Shown piece after piece: positions 11,492 to 20,462 of a stretch of DNA of 24,595 nt; the stretch's first letter is position 1, and the number at the start of each line of letters is the position of its first letter. The stretch comes from Pleurotus ostreatus/Saccharomyces cerevisiae fusant. Taxonomy: Eukaryota; Opisthokonta. The notes under the pieces were generated by a model. The model worked only from the letters and a program-made list of their open reading frames with translations, was not told the origin of the DNA and made no database searches. Location: NCBI GenBank assembly GCA_024196135.1, contig JAMQCK010000406.1, positions 1 through 24,595 on the forward strand. The letters are read 5' to 3'. Both the position numbers and the translations under genes were made by a program.

Positions 11492-12004
11492 ACAATGTAG
11501 TATTGCTCGTTCATTGAATGAGCACGTAGTAGCAAAGTCCGAGATGCACACGTACCTCCGATTTCGCAAGCGCCGTCGCATGAGGTGAGGAAGACTGTAT
11601 CTCAGCGGCCGTCGCTTGCTATCGACAGAATGGCTGAGCGCCACCTGTACTTGTCCTACGTAGGCAGGTGTTGCAGCGGTCGAGAAAATGATGCGAAGCA
11701 GACGGTATGTCGCGAATGGATGCCCTTGATGAGCAAAATGACTGTATTCATGCAACAAACGACAAATCATAGTCACGCCTCAGACGGGTGCCATTCTTCC
11801 TCCGCTTCGCGTACATTATGTCTGTTTGAACTGGTGAGACCTCAAGAACGATCGACATGTTCCAAGACATACATATCATATCGGTGTCCTAGCAATGACT
11901 GCGCGGAGAACCATCTTAGCGAGAGACCGGCACAGAGCTCGCATTGATATTCCGCCAGCCCTGTCGACGGGTTGAGACGACTTTGCGAGACTTCACTGGG
12001 ATGA
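11492..12004. other. Convergent 3' intergenic region
   Basis: About 510 bases between the end of coiled-coil paralog B (plus) and the end of F-box gene 1 (minus). It should hold both 3' UTRs. An open frame at 11585-11947 (plus) has no recognisable motif and no splice context. Nothing else seen. Confidence 0.45.
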
Positions 12005-13419
12005 CTATCGAGGCGTCAGAGGTACGAACCAGGCGTCCAAGGCGGCTTGAAGAGCATACCGGTGAGCTATGTGATAATCTAAACCATGCTTCGACACCCA
12101 TTCGCCGCAATGCGCACACTTCTCGCGCTTAGGATTCTCGTTTTTAGGACGTGAACCTGACAGACCCGCATCGCTCAGGATGGAGGGCGTGATGCGACAG
12201 AAGTCACGGGAGCACGCAAGCAGGGTGCGTCGTACGTTGCTGTTGTCGAGTGCTTCCGACATGGGTATCTTCTGCTTCGAGACGAACCTACGAAGTCTAG
12301 TACCCATTAGCTTTAGCGCGGGAGCACGCGAAGACCAATACACGTACAATTTCCTATTCTTCTTGAGTATTTCCTTGTACATGCGGTCCATCTGTTCGCG
12401 CCAAACGTGAAGATGGTCATCGATCTGAGATACATTGAGCGGCTTGTGAATAACGGTTGGGCAAAGACGCACAACTGTCAAGGCTCTGCATCGCTGACGG
12501 CGAGCATGGTATTCCTAAGGTTGTAATGAGAATCCCCGACGCACGGGTCGCTTCTACACTTACTTCGAAAAGGACTGCTTGACCGTGTCTACGCTGTTCT
12601 GGCGTCGACGCAGCAAAGACTCGATGCTGGTATTCGCGTCTTGCCTTCTTCAATTCAGAGCGCAAGACGGCGGGTTTATTGTGAGTCTTCGTCATGCTTA
12701 AGCTTGGCAGCCAGGGAACTATATGCCGGTCCATCACAGAGGTCGGATGCGGAAGATATCCTTTTTCGGGAAGCAGGTAGACGACCTTTGTGCTGTTCAA
12801 TTAAGTGAGATGATATAGCTTTCAAACGAAAGACATCGATCGTACCGGAACATTGCCAAACGGCAGGGTCGCTGTTCTGATGATCAGAGGATGCACCACA
12901 CGTCAACGACGAAGACGGACCGAGCACAGATATATCATGTGGGTGATCCACGCTGGAGGGCCTTCCGCTCGCCCTTTGCAGATCTGCACATTCATCAGAA
13001 CATTACATGGCCATAGCTTGGGAAACGCTCACGTAGCAACGCCCGGGCAAGAACAGAAGCTTTGTGTACGTCGCACTCCCAAACGATCCCCGTCGCCATG
13101 GATCAGTGATTCCAAAGAGCTCGCCCATGGCCCTGAGCTTCTCAGGATGGCGAGTAAAGCGCATGAACCGGCGAGGATCGGGAGGTGGTCTGGGTAGGAG
13201 AAGAGGTGCACGAGCGAGCAGAGCTCCGTCATTGCGGTCAACAATATCACGGAATAGACGACAAGTGTCGCGGACGGCGAACAGAGAGCGAGGGAGGCAG
13301 TAAGAGAAGACCTCGTGCCAGAGTTCGACGGAAAGAATATCACGATATGATGGTGGGGCCTTGTCCGGCCCCGCCACGAATGTATGTCGAGGGCGTTTGG
13401 ACCTTGGGCGACGCGTCAT
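12005..13419 (-). CDS. F-box protein with internal Cys zinc motif and C-terminal C2H2-like finger, 5 exons, 404 aa
   Basis: Exons are 13033-13419, 12921-12983, 12846-12871 (26-nt micro-exon), 12564-12792 and 12005-12514; introns are 49-53 nt and the frame closes to 404 codons plus stop. An F-box (about 27-62; ILSVELWHEVFSYCLPRSLF) suggests an SCF ubiquitin-ligase adaptor binding Skp1. A CxxC-x17-CxxxC motif (C128, C131, C149, C153) spans exons 1-3 and contains GPP. The C-terminus carries CAHCGEWVSKHG followed by LDYHIAHRY, a likely zinc-binding C2H2-type finger (C368, C371, H383, H386). The middle (LRRFVSKQKIPMSEAL) matches F-box gene 2. The start was set at 13419 rather than the longer in-frame ATG at 13554, because the extra 45 residues look like promoter sequence and overlap the opposite-strand RNA promoter. 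Substrate unknown. Confidence 0.77.
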
Positions 13420-13556
13420 TGGAAAAGGAGAAACAGGAACTGGGGACCAGCCAGAAAGTTCTCTCAGTTGGCGTGGTGGGAGAAGGAAAGGTGCTGAGCG
13501 GCGCGTGCAGCGCGCGACAGGCCGAACTCCGGGCTTCCATTCATGGCCGAACAAGG

Positions 13557-13627
13557 GAACAAAAGGACTTCGGGCCGATTGCCGGGCCGTCGTGTCACGT
13601 GCTGGATGGTGTTCCGATACTTAAAAG
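13557..13627 (+). promoter_or_regulatory. Promoter-like module of RNA unit, copy 1
   Basis: In order: GAACAAAAGGA at 13557-13567; two CGGGCCG heptamers at 13571 and 13583 (12-nt spacing); CACGTG at 13596-13601; a TATA-like TACTTAAAAG at 13617-13626. A pyrimidine-rich stretch follows at 13641-13673. The same elements occur in the same order at 17157-17220, which is the main reason to call it regulatory. It lies 138 bp from the start of F-box gene 1 on the opposite strand and may serve both. Confidence 0.6.
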
Positions 13628-13680
13628 CCGCGCGCGTTGCTTCTTTTTCCTCCAAACTCCCTTCCCTCCCTTCGTGGTCT

Positions 13681-14107
13681 GGGACTGTCAGTTGCCAAAT
13701 GAGCCCATGTGGGCTCCGGGGTGCACAGAGCGCAAGCTTCGTGCAGCCTACCGGGGCCACGCTCCTATGGGACGACGGCTGATAGACCAGCTCGCGGCGC
13801 AGCAGCTCGTTGTGCTTGGGAGAGGCGGTGGAAGTCAAGCTCGCGCGCAAGCGTTGAGCCGTCTACGGCGGGGCTATAGGGTAGGTCTGCACTTTAGGAC
13901 TTCATGTCGCAGCTTTGCCGCCCTGGCGCTCGCCTACGTAGATGCGGGCGGTCTGCCTTTGGTTTCTTTGGCCCTTGAGCCAATACTTTAGGTGGATACA
14001 GCCGGGCTTCATACACCGCTGGGTCGTGTTTGCTTTGCTGGTGGGCCGATCCCCTCCGGAAAGCGAATGCGGAATTTTTGGAACCCTTCTCAGGGTCTTT
14101 TGCCCTG
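13681..14107 (+). ncRNA. Candidate structured non-coding RNA with Sm-like site, copy 1
   Basis: Ends are approximate. The copy is similar throughout to 17281-17705. Visible hairpins are: GAGCCCA/TGGGCTC at 13701-13716; a 9-position stem with GCAA loop at 13723-13744; TCAA/TTGA plus CGC-GCAA-GCG at 13835-13857; GCCGT/ACGGC at 13858-13869; CGCTCGC/GCGGGCG at 13927-13950; and GCTTT..CTGG/CCGG..AAAGC at 14032-14064. These are followed by AATTTTTGG (Sm-like) at 14073-14081 and CAGGG/CCCTG at 14091-14107. Hairpin just upstream of the Sm site, then a 3' hairpin, is the general build of Sm-class RNAs. Compared with copy 2, four base pairs are changed on both sides. I saw no U1 5' end, U2 branch-site pairing region, U5 loop, U6 ACAGAGA box or CCCTAA template, so its class is open. 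Coding is unlikely, since copies differ by indels not divisible by three. Confidence 0.65.
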
Positions 14108-15023
14108 TAGTGATCTCGAATACTGCTGTATCTGTGTGCGAGTAGAGTAGGATAGGGCTATCGTAAACGAGGAAGTCGCGAATGATTGCGCATACATATT
14201 CTGCCTTGCAGCTGTCGCGGTCGAAGCCGTCATCGAGGAGACCATCGCGCAGCCGTGCAACATCGACACCGATGCCGCCGCTGCGTCTGCGCAGGCGCTC
14301 TCCGTCGTGCAGGCGCGTCGCGCGGCTCCCGCCGCATTCTTGAGCCCATATTCCCAAGACGCTTGGACGCGTTCACCGTTCCTCGCAGCATTCGCAAACG
14401 TTCTTCATGTTCCTGCCATCGCACGGCACAGTGCCGAGCGCAATGCACAATTAAAATTTCTGTGATGATTCTAAGGTGGGGAAGGGTGTACTTCCAGAGT
14501 GCGCCCGTCAGGCCGTGAGCTCGAGTGTGGCTAGACTGGCTACCAGCCCCTCTTGACTCACCTTCTGACGAGGAAAGCCGCGTCAGTAGGGACGGTCACG
14601 GTCTAGAGTGTGGCGTAACGACAGGTCAATTCTGATGCTGGGAAAACACCTCATTCACTCCGCCTTAGCGTAGCTAGGCCATCAGGAAGACATGACCAGG
14701 GTAACAATAAGCGGTAGGACATTGGTCGTGGCCGTGATGGAAAGGAGGCATGTGATGCGGCTTTATTGTCCCTTTTGTTCCTCAAATGGTAATTTCTACC
14801 TGATCCGTCCTCAGAGCACGCGGTTGACCGGAGTTTGCCGCGTCAGCGGATACAAATTTGATTCCGCTAGTCTTGTTCACGCCGAACCAGGCAACTGTTG
14901 TCTCCTCAATTCCATGAAATTCCATCAAGGATGCGCGCAAGGAAACAATAACACCTCCTCTTTCGGCGCAGCCTGGATCCTCACATAAAAGGTGGATGGA
15001 AGCTCCGTCAGTCTCATCACCCC
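14108..15023. other. Region between RNA copy 1 and F-box gene 2, with one coding-like frame
   Basis: Mostly unexplained. On the plus strand a frame without ATG is open from 14151 to the TGA at 14463-14465 (about 104 codons). Most third positions are G or C, and a possible acceptor (CTTGCAG) ends at 14211. From there it reads VAVEAVIEETIAQPC, then Ala-rich sequence. It may be the last exon or the remnant of a gene, but I found no convincing upstream exon. The rest (14466-14980) contains ORFs with no recognisable motifs. The right end holds the F-box gene 2 promoter. Confidence 0.3.
14984..14991 (+). promoter_or_regulatory. TATA-like box of F-box gene 2
   Basis: CATAAAAG starts 40 nt upstream of the ATG at 15024. 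The position implies a very short 5' UTR, if used. Evidence is sequence match and spacing only. Confidence 0.45.
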
Positions 15024-16691
15024 ATGTCTTTCAACCACCCTCTCATGAAGCGCTCGCGTTCCGCGTCAGTCGACGCTCCTCTTGGTGAAGGGCTTCCTCG
15101 GCGCTGTTGTCTCGACAACATGCCCGGTGAGGTCCTGGGCGGAATTTTTCTGTGCTGCTCCGCTGGCGATCTGCAGGGACTGCGTATGACTGCACGCATA
15201 TTCCGCACACACATTGATGCGGAAAACCATCTTGATCAAGCGGTCAGGCGCGCCGCCCTTCCCCTATGCAACGACATTATCGCAGGCCTAGGAGACCTGG
15301 ATATGTTCAGAATGGGACTGTACCTTCCGAATAGTCTCCTTCCCCTTCCCAGTGGCGGTGAGAATCCCTCGTACATGTTGATGCTCGCTGGAGGACTCTG
15401 CTCGGTACGTTAACAACCCCAATCTGTGCTTCCATGCCTCATTACGTCTTGCAGGTCTGCGGCAAGTATGCAGGCGGCCCGCCGTATTCGAGCAACCTTC
15501 GAGTGCGATTGTGCGGAGAGGTGAGTTTATGGCGTGTCCTGTTTTGGCTTGCTCTTGTCTTATTCTCTTATTCAGAATGACTGTTTGGCGCGCATGTGCT
15601 CGTAAGACGCTTGGCTCTTTCGATGACTCTGGCCGCTCATCAATACTTCTTGCAGGGACATCTCGGAGTACACCTACCCGGTCAACTTTTCCCAGACACC
15701 AAACGACCAGCATTGGCTCGCCGCTTGGTTTGCTCAGGTCCCTTACATAAACTCTCTCGAGAACATCAATCGCGCGGCAGTTCATCCCAGCGACCCACAC
15801 TGCGAGCTTAACCGCTGCAGGTATCTGCGAGCGGAGTTTGACCAGTTCAGTAACACCGACGCGATCTCAATCTGGGCTCCCGCACCCGAACTTCCCCCTT
15901 GGGAAGTACGTATGACCCTCGCCCGGCACGCGCAATCTTGCTCATCCCTCCGCAGTGCCCTCAGGAGCTCGCATTGAAACGGCACGAAGCATTAGAGCCT
16001 GTGAGTACGATTGAGCATCAACGTCGCCTTTCACGCCCTGACATTTCTCTTCGTAGATCCACTACGCTCTTTGCGCGTGGAGGTATCGAGCGGAAGTCAA
16101 AGGCCGGCAGATACGCGAGAAGAACCTTGAAACGTGCGTCGATGTTCTCGTGATCGATTTCTAACCTTCAACGACGAGATTGGCAGGTTGGAAAAATACG
16201 CGGCGGCTCAGGGCCGCTCCATGGAGGACGTGCTTTCAGATCCTCTAATCCAGCGCGTTCTTGCCGCACACGCGCGGGACTTGGCTTGCGCGTATCCTTC
16301 GACCTTCACACACTTGAGAGACGGCAAAGGACCGCCTCAAACGCAGGCCGGGCCTGCAGAGGCCGATGAGTCGGCTGACGAGACGCGAATTTGCGACGAC
16401 GGCAAGACCGCAGAAGGCCAGCTTTCCAACAATTCCGATGACACCACGGCAATGTTGCTCACCGAGCCATCTTCTTCCGCTGCTCAGCAGCAACTGCGCG
16501 AGGCAGGTCCCTCGAAATCTTCGCGTCCACGCAGTGGCAAGACAAAAGCGAAGAAAGGGCATCGCCACAACCGGTGAGTGCCATCGGTGACTGCCGCAAG
16601 AACAGTACTAATTGCCTGCTTTGACAGCTTGTCGCGCTTGGCAGTGGCGGTCTCGCATCAAGAGGAAGAAGTTTTCAAAGGCTGGCCTTAA
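15024..16691 (+). CDS. F-box protein with internal Cys zinc motif, paralog of the gene at 12005-13419, 8 exons, 431 aa
   Basis: Exons are 15024-15404, 15455-15520, 15576-15601 (26-nt micro-exon), 15656-15905, 15956-16000, 16057-16133, 16187-16573 and 16628-16691; introns are 50-56 nt and the frame closes to 431 codons plus stop. An F-box (about 31-65; NMPGEVLGGIFLCCSAGDLQ) suggests an SCF ubiquitin-ligase adaptor. The Cys motif (C126, C129, C147, C152, with GGPP inside) sits at the same exon boundaries as in the inverted paralog, including introns after C-S and after the G-E pair and the 26-nt exon. Another shared block is KYAAAQGRSMEDVLSDP. The C-terminus differs from the paralog: acidic, Ser-rich and then basic (about 325-410), with no C2H2-like finger. 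A TATA-like box precedes the start. Substrate and pathway unknown. Confidence 0.8.
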
Positions 16692-17156
16692 TGCAGTGCG
16701 CTTCACGTGCGCTTGCGCAAGCGCGTTCGAAGGCATACACCCTCTCTACTATACCCTATGTACTCCAAGTGTAGCATGAATGGCCAGGAATTGTATAAAC
16801 TCCTTACGTGTGTACAATTGTCTCGCTGGCATAGTCCAAGCCCGTCGGCATCGACGGGAGACTAGAGGATCGGTCAGTTGAAGTAGGTGCTTGATGACTT
16901 CCGAGTCGCAACTCGGGATGGATATCTCCAAATTTCACCGTGCAAGTCAAATAATTTCAATGATTTGCGACGTGAATTAGTTGCGAGAGCGCGCGAGTAC
17001 TACAATCTGAGGGTAAGCGCCGTCAGCGCTTTGCACGCGCATACTCTGGCACGCAAGAGTCGGATGTGAGCAACAGTAGTCATCAGTACTCAGGAGAAAG
17101 AAGACACACGATACAGTCGAGCGGGACGTCGACGCCCTTGTGATGACCGAAAAGGA
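16692..17156. other. Intergenic region with a perfect 16-bp palindrome
   Basis: About 465 bases between F-box gene 2 and the second RNA promoter. A self-complementary GCGCTTGCGCAAGCGC lies at 16709-16724, 18 nt after the stop codon, and could form a hairpin in the 3' UTR. No gene is supported; short ORFs here lack motifs. Confidence 0.4.
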
Positions 17157-17220
17157 GAACAAAAGGAGCCGGACCGAATTTCGGACCGTCCGCGGAACAC
17201 GTGTTTCTTTTACTTATATG
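17157..17220 (+). promoter_or_regulatory. Promoter-like module of RNA unit, copy 2
   Basis: GAACAAAAGGA at 17157-17167; CGGACCG at 17170 and 17182 (12-nt spacing, as in copy 1); CACGTG at 17198-17203; a TATA-like TACTTATATG at 17211-17220; then a pyrimidine-rich stretch at 17237-17270. Order and composition match 13557-13627, while the sequence between the elements has drifted. The heptamer changes from CGGGCCG to CGGACCG at both occurrences, as if the two sites evolve together. Confidence 0.6.
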
Positions 17221-17280
17221 CAGGCGGCCGCCGCACCTTCTATCTCTTCAAACTCCCTTTTCCTCCCCTCGTGAGTTGGG

Positions 17281-17705
17281 GCTCGTCAAGCGCCGACATG
17301 CCCATCTGGGCACAGGGGTGTATAGAGTGCAAGCTCTGTGCAGGCTACCTGTGTCACGCTCCTATGGGATGACGCTTGAGAGACCAGCTTGCGGCGCAGT
17401 GAGCCGTCGCTGTGTCGGGGGAGAGGCGGTGGAAATCAAGCTCGCGTGCAAACGTTGAGCCGTCCACGGCGGGGCTATAGGGACCGGTACTGTATCTGAC
17501 GTTATGTCGCAGCGATGCCCCCTGGCTCCCGCCTACGTGGATGCGGGCGCTCCGCCTCAGGTTCTTTGGCCTCGAGTCAATGCTTTTGGCGGACTCAGCC
17601 GGGTTTCATACACCGCTGGGTCGTGTTTACTTCGCTGGAGGGCCGACTCTCTCCGGGAAGTAGATGCGGAATTTTTGGAACCTTCCTCATTGCAGCATGT
17701 GCTGT
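17281..17705 (+). ncRNA. Candidate structured non-coding RNA with Sm-like site, copy 2
   Basis: Ends are approximate. Homologous to 13681-14107 in the same orientation. Hairpins: TGCCCA/TGGGCA at 17299-17312; a 9-bp stem with GCAA loop at 17320-17341; TCAA/TTGA plus CGT-GCAA-ACG at 17436-17458; GCCGT/ACGGC at 17459-17470; CCCGC/GCGGG at 17528-17547; ACTTC..CTGG/CCGG..GAAGT at 17629-17661. AATTTTTGG follows at 17670-17678, then a 3' hairpin GCAGC/GCTGT at 17692-17705 whose sequence is unrelated to that of copy 1 but whose place is the same. Keeping the structure while the sequence drifts suggests both copies are, or recently were, functional RNAs. Class and function unknown. Whether both are transcribed cannot be seen. 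Confidence 0.63.
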
Positions 17706-18959
17706 ACGTCGATTACCGTAGCAGATAGCATTTGCGGACTTGCTCGTATTCCCCCAAAGCTTGGAGAGGATATCATCGCCTGGATTATCTGTGCAATCAA
17801 ATCCAGTTCAGGACGCAGACGACACGTTATGGTCAGCACTGCGGCCGTTCATCATCGAGCGAAGACGGAAGGTGCTCCCATTGTTCCCAGGAAGGTAATT
17901 CTCCCTCGATTCGCGTCGAAGGCGCGCGCGCACGGCCCTTCCCACAGATCACGTCTCATGCATCCCTGCTCGCTCGCCCATGCACCTTCCGCAGCGTCAA
18001 CCGTAGCTTGAAAGAGTCGACATTTCCCCATGCTCTTGTGGCGACTCCAGCAGATTCTTCTTCGTCGCCGACGCCGTCGCGATAGATGCCTTGCGACGCA
18101 TGCTTCGCCTTCGGGATCGCATCCAGCGCCCACGCAGACCTACTCTGCGCCTTCGCAGCTGAGAACCGAGCAGATTTCACGCCAGACGCGGCTTTCCTCC
18201 GTTATGGAGCGCCCCTTCTCGCACACGAGTAGACGATACTCGAGCTCCGAGGCGCACATGAGGAGCGTCGGTCGAGCACGGTGAGAGGAGTTCCTGGATC
18301 TGCATGACCATCTAGTTCGAGTGTACGAGCCGTAAGAGGGGATGTCCGAGATGGAGAGCACTTTGCAGACGCTCAACAAGGACGTCGAGGCATGTCACGG
18401 TGATGGGCCGACGCATGGACACGCGCGTCTGACGGGGAAGGGTGCGCAGTTACCAGAGGTCAAGCAGGTGATACGAAGGCAGATTTCATAACCGCGTCGC
18501 CATCGAAAGCTAGGCATAGATCAAGAAGAGGGAGTCGACTCGCCCAGCCGCGACTAGTCTTCTTTGTTGATGACCGTATCGGTCTGAGAAGCGACGCAGG
18601 CAAAAAAGTTGCCGATCCGACATCTTCTTGTGAGGCTCTGCGAGAAACGTGGGCCAGAAGGGAGCTCAGAGAAAGTCACGCGGGGATGTGCGTTCGGGGA
18701 GGGGGCAGAACCCAAGAGATGTCCTGTCGGTGGAGTAGGGCGGATCAGAAAGTCGTCGACGGTATAGATGGCGCAGGTTGATAGTAAACGTATACACCTT
18801 TTGTATATCAGGCATGAGCAAGGGTACCCTTCAGACGGAATACGAGCAGATTGACGGTCGAGAATCAAAGAGATTTCCCCTTACGTAACGCGATCCCGAA
18901 TCCGTCAACGCTCATCGCGTGGCGTCCGCGCCTCGCCTCGCATCACCTTGTCTCCTGCC
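17706..18959. other. Unassigned region with weak coding-like fragments
   Basis: About 1.25 kb with no gene I can support. Fragments that look coding: a plus-strand frame around 17740-17800 reading IPPKLGEDIIAWIICAI, vaguely like the start of an F-box-type protein, followed by a possible intron (GTAATT at 17896 to an AG near 17948); and a 48-codon ORF at 18086-18232. The frames do not join into one model on either strand. It may be a decayed gene or an unrecognised short-exon gene. Confidence 0.3.
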
Positions 18960-19833
18960 ATGACTTCTAGGAATTACCCCGGGCCCTCCAGCCCTCCCAG
19001 CGGCCCTTACCAGGGCGCGCCCCCTAAGTGCGTCTACCCACTCATCATCCATCGTCGCACACTAACCAGCCATCCCCATCTCCCTCCAATTCCAACAATC
19101 TCATCTCCCACCCATTGCCGTAATGTCATCCGCCCAGATACATCAACGACTTCAGCAAGGCGCTCGCGAACGAGGTCCGCATCCTCCTCGCCGAGGTCGG
19201 CAAGCTGCGCGATGAGCGCCGCGCGCTGCAGTAGTGCGTTCCCCTCCCCTCGCCTGCTTCCGCGGAAGTGAGATCGACGGAATCTATTTCTATGCAGCGA
19301 GATCGCGGAGCTCATGAGCGTCAAGTCGAAGTTTGGCGGCTCGAATGACTTTTCGCCGGATTGGCGGCCGTCGGTGCGTGGTGTCTGCGTTTGTTGTTGA
19401 TAGTCATGCTCACACTTCATCGTAGTCGGCCGAGCCGTTGCCCCCGCCTCCCGCCCCGCCCGCCGTCGAAGATGCGCCGCCGCCAGGTCCCGCTCGACCA
19501 GCGTGGCGCACAGTGCACAAGCGCAAGGAGAAGGTCAAGCAGATCACAGCAGCGCCGTCCAGTCCTGCGCCCGCGCCGCCGTTGGAGGCGCCGAAGCCGG
19601 GTATCCCTGCGTGGTCACAATGGCGTCGTGCGTATCTTCCGGCTACCCTCTTTGAAGCTCTATTGGCTCATGCTCTGTTCAGCCAACCCTCTCTACAACC
19701 CCGAACCTGCCCAGTCTCCCTTCCCTGTGTCCCCTCCTGGTCGCGCAGGATTGTTCGGTGCGTAACATATGCCGCTGTCGTCGGCGCAAGTGCTGATTCT
19801 TGGCTAGGACCGCCATCGCCCCCACCCAAGTAA
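18960..19833 (+). CDS. Coiled-coil, proline-rich protein of unknown function, 6 exons, 180 aa
   Basis: Exons are 18960-19027, 19138-19233, 19298-19373, 19426-19627, 19683-19757 and 19808-19833 (last exon 26 nt); introns are 110, 64, 52, 55 and 50 nt and the frame closes to 180 codons plus stop. No named family recognised. A short Pro/Ser/Gly-rich start leads into a predicted helix (YINDFSKALANEVRILLAEV, then a Lys/Arg/Glu stretch to about residue 65, coiled-coil-like). It continues through KSKFGGSNDFSPDWRPS to a Pro/Ala-rich half with a basic KRKEKVKQ patch and ends PPSPPPK. Third-position GC bias and clean splicing support a real gene. The helix plus Pro-rich tail suggests a protein-interaction role; this is inference only. 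Upstream is a 1.25-kb gap, downstream the tRNA pair. Confidence 0.75.
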
Positions 19834-20130
19834 ACAACATGCTTATGCTTCCGCTTCTGTGTACCCGATCTTCCCTCGACATTCTTGGCTTCCGCTTGTT
19901 CGACTTCCGCATCTTGTCCTTCCTTCTTGCCGATCTCTATCGTCTCAATGTATCGTGTACTTATTCTTGTTTTCTGATCCATCTAGCTACATCCGAATGT
20001 ATCGCTCAATTTCCTCTACGTATCTGATGTCTTCTGTACTGTTCAGTGAGCCCAGGAGAGACGATGTGTTGAGGACCTCGCCTTGCCGCAGGCAGCGCGG
20101 ACATGGCCTCCACCTTGCAGCCAAGCGCAA

Positions 20131-20203
20131 GACTCGGTAGCTAAGTGGTTATAGCGTGGGATTGCAGATCCTAAGGTCCCGTGTTCAAATCACGGTCGGG
20201 TCT
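20131..20203 (+). tRNA. tRNA-Cys (GCA)
   Basis: A full cloverleaf folds by eye. The acceptor stem is GACTCGG with TCGGGTC (two G-T pairs), the D stem GCTA/TAGC, the anticodon stem TGGGA/TCCTA with loop TTGCAGA, and the T arm CCGTG-TTCAAAT-CACGG. The discriminator base is T, as expected for tRNA-Cys. No intron. A run of five T follows at 20208-20212. Confidence 0.95.
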
Positions 20204-20207
20204 TTCG

Positions 20208-20212
20208 TTTTT
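20208..20212 (+). terminator. Pol III terminator of tRNA-Cys
   Basis: TTTTT five bases after the tRNA 3' end, the usual RNA polymerase III stop. Confidence 0.8.
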
Positions 20213-20462
20213 GCTGGCCGTCCTTTGTCGCTCATCCCCTTTACACTACGTAGGTCCCAGTTGTTTAGGAAGACAGCCAGCATACACTTTTGTCCCACAG
20301 ACAGCAAGATGCAAGGGAGACGACATGCAACGTCCCTGCAAGATTTTCTATGAAGCAAGGTCATCGCCACGTGTTTTTTCGCACCTGTCGCTGAGGAAGG
20401 TTAATTCAGCTTGTGGGCTCAATTCATGGCACAAGGCCACTCACTTTGCGTTCCTTCCCATC

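Noticed and set aside
12676..12951. Continuous minus-strand ORF through F-box 1 exons 3-4
   Set aside because: It reads through introns 12872-12920 and 12793-12845. Splicing restores the CSRPC zinc ligand and the frame of the following exons.
13681..14107. Telomerase RNA
   Set aside because: An Sm-like site near the 3' end would fit, but no CCCTAA-type template was found in either copy, and two diverged copies would be unexpected.
13942..14145. Small protein shared by both RNA copies (QPGFIHRWVVF in both)
   Set aside because: The similarity follows from the RNA conservation. The two copies have different starts and ends, and paired two-sided base changes and non-triplet indels elsewhere in the unit fit RNA rather than protein.
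14692..14988. Plus-strand ORF of 98 codons before F-box 2
   Set aside because: No recognisable domain, and it overlaps the F-box 2 promoter. Likely chance.
13681..17705. Spliceosomal U1, U2, U4, U5 or U6 RNA
   Set aside because: The 5' splice-site pairing sequence of U1, the branch-site pairing region of U2, the U5 loop and the U6 ACAGAGA box are all missing by eye; U4 signature sequence was also not seen. A covariance-model search would be decisive.
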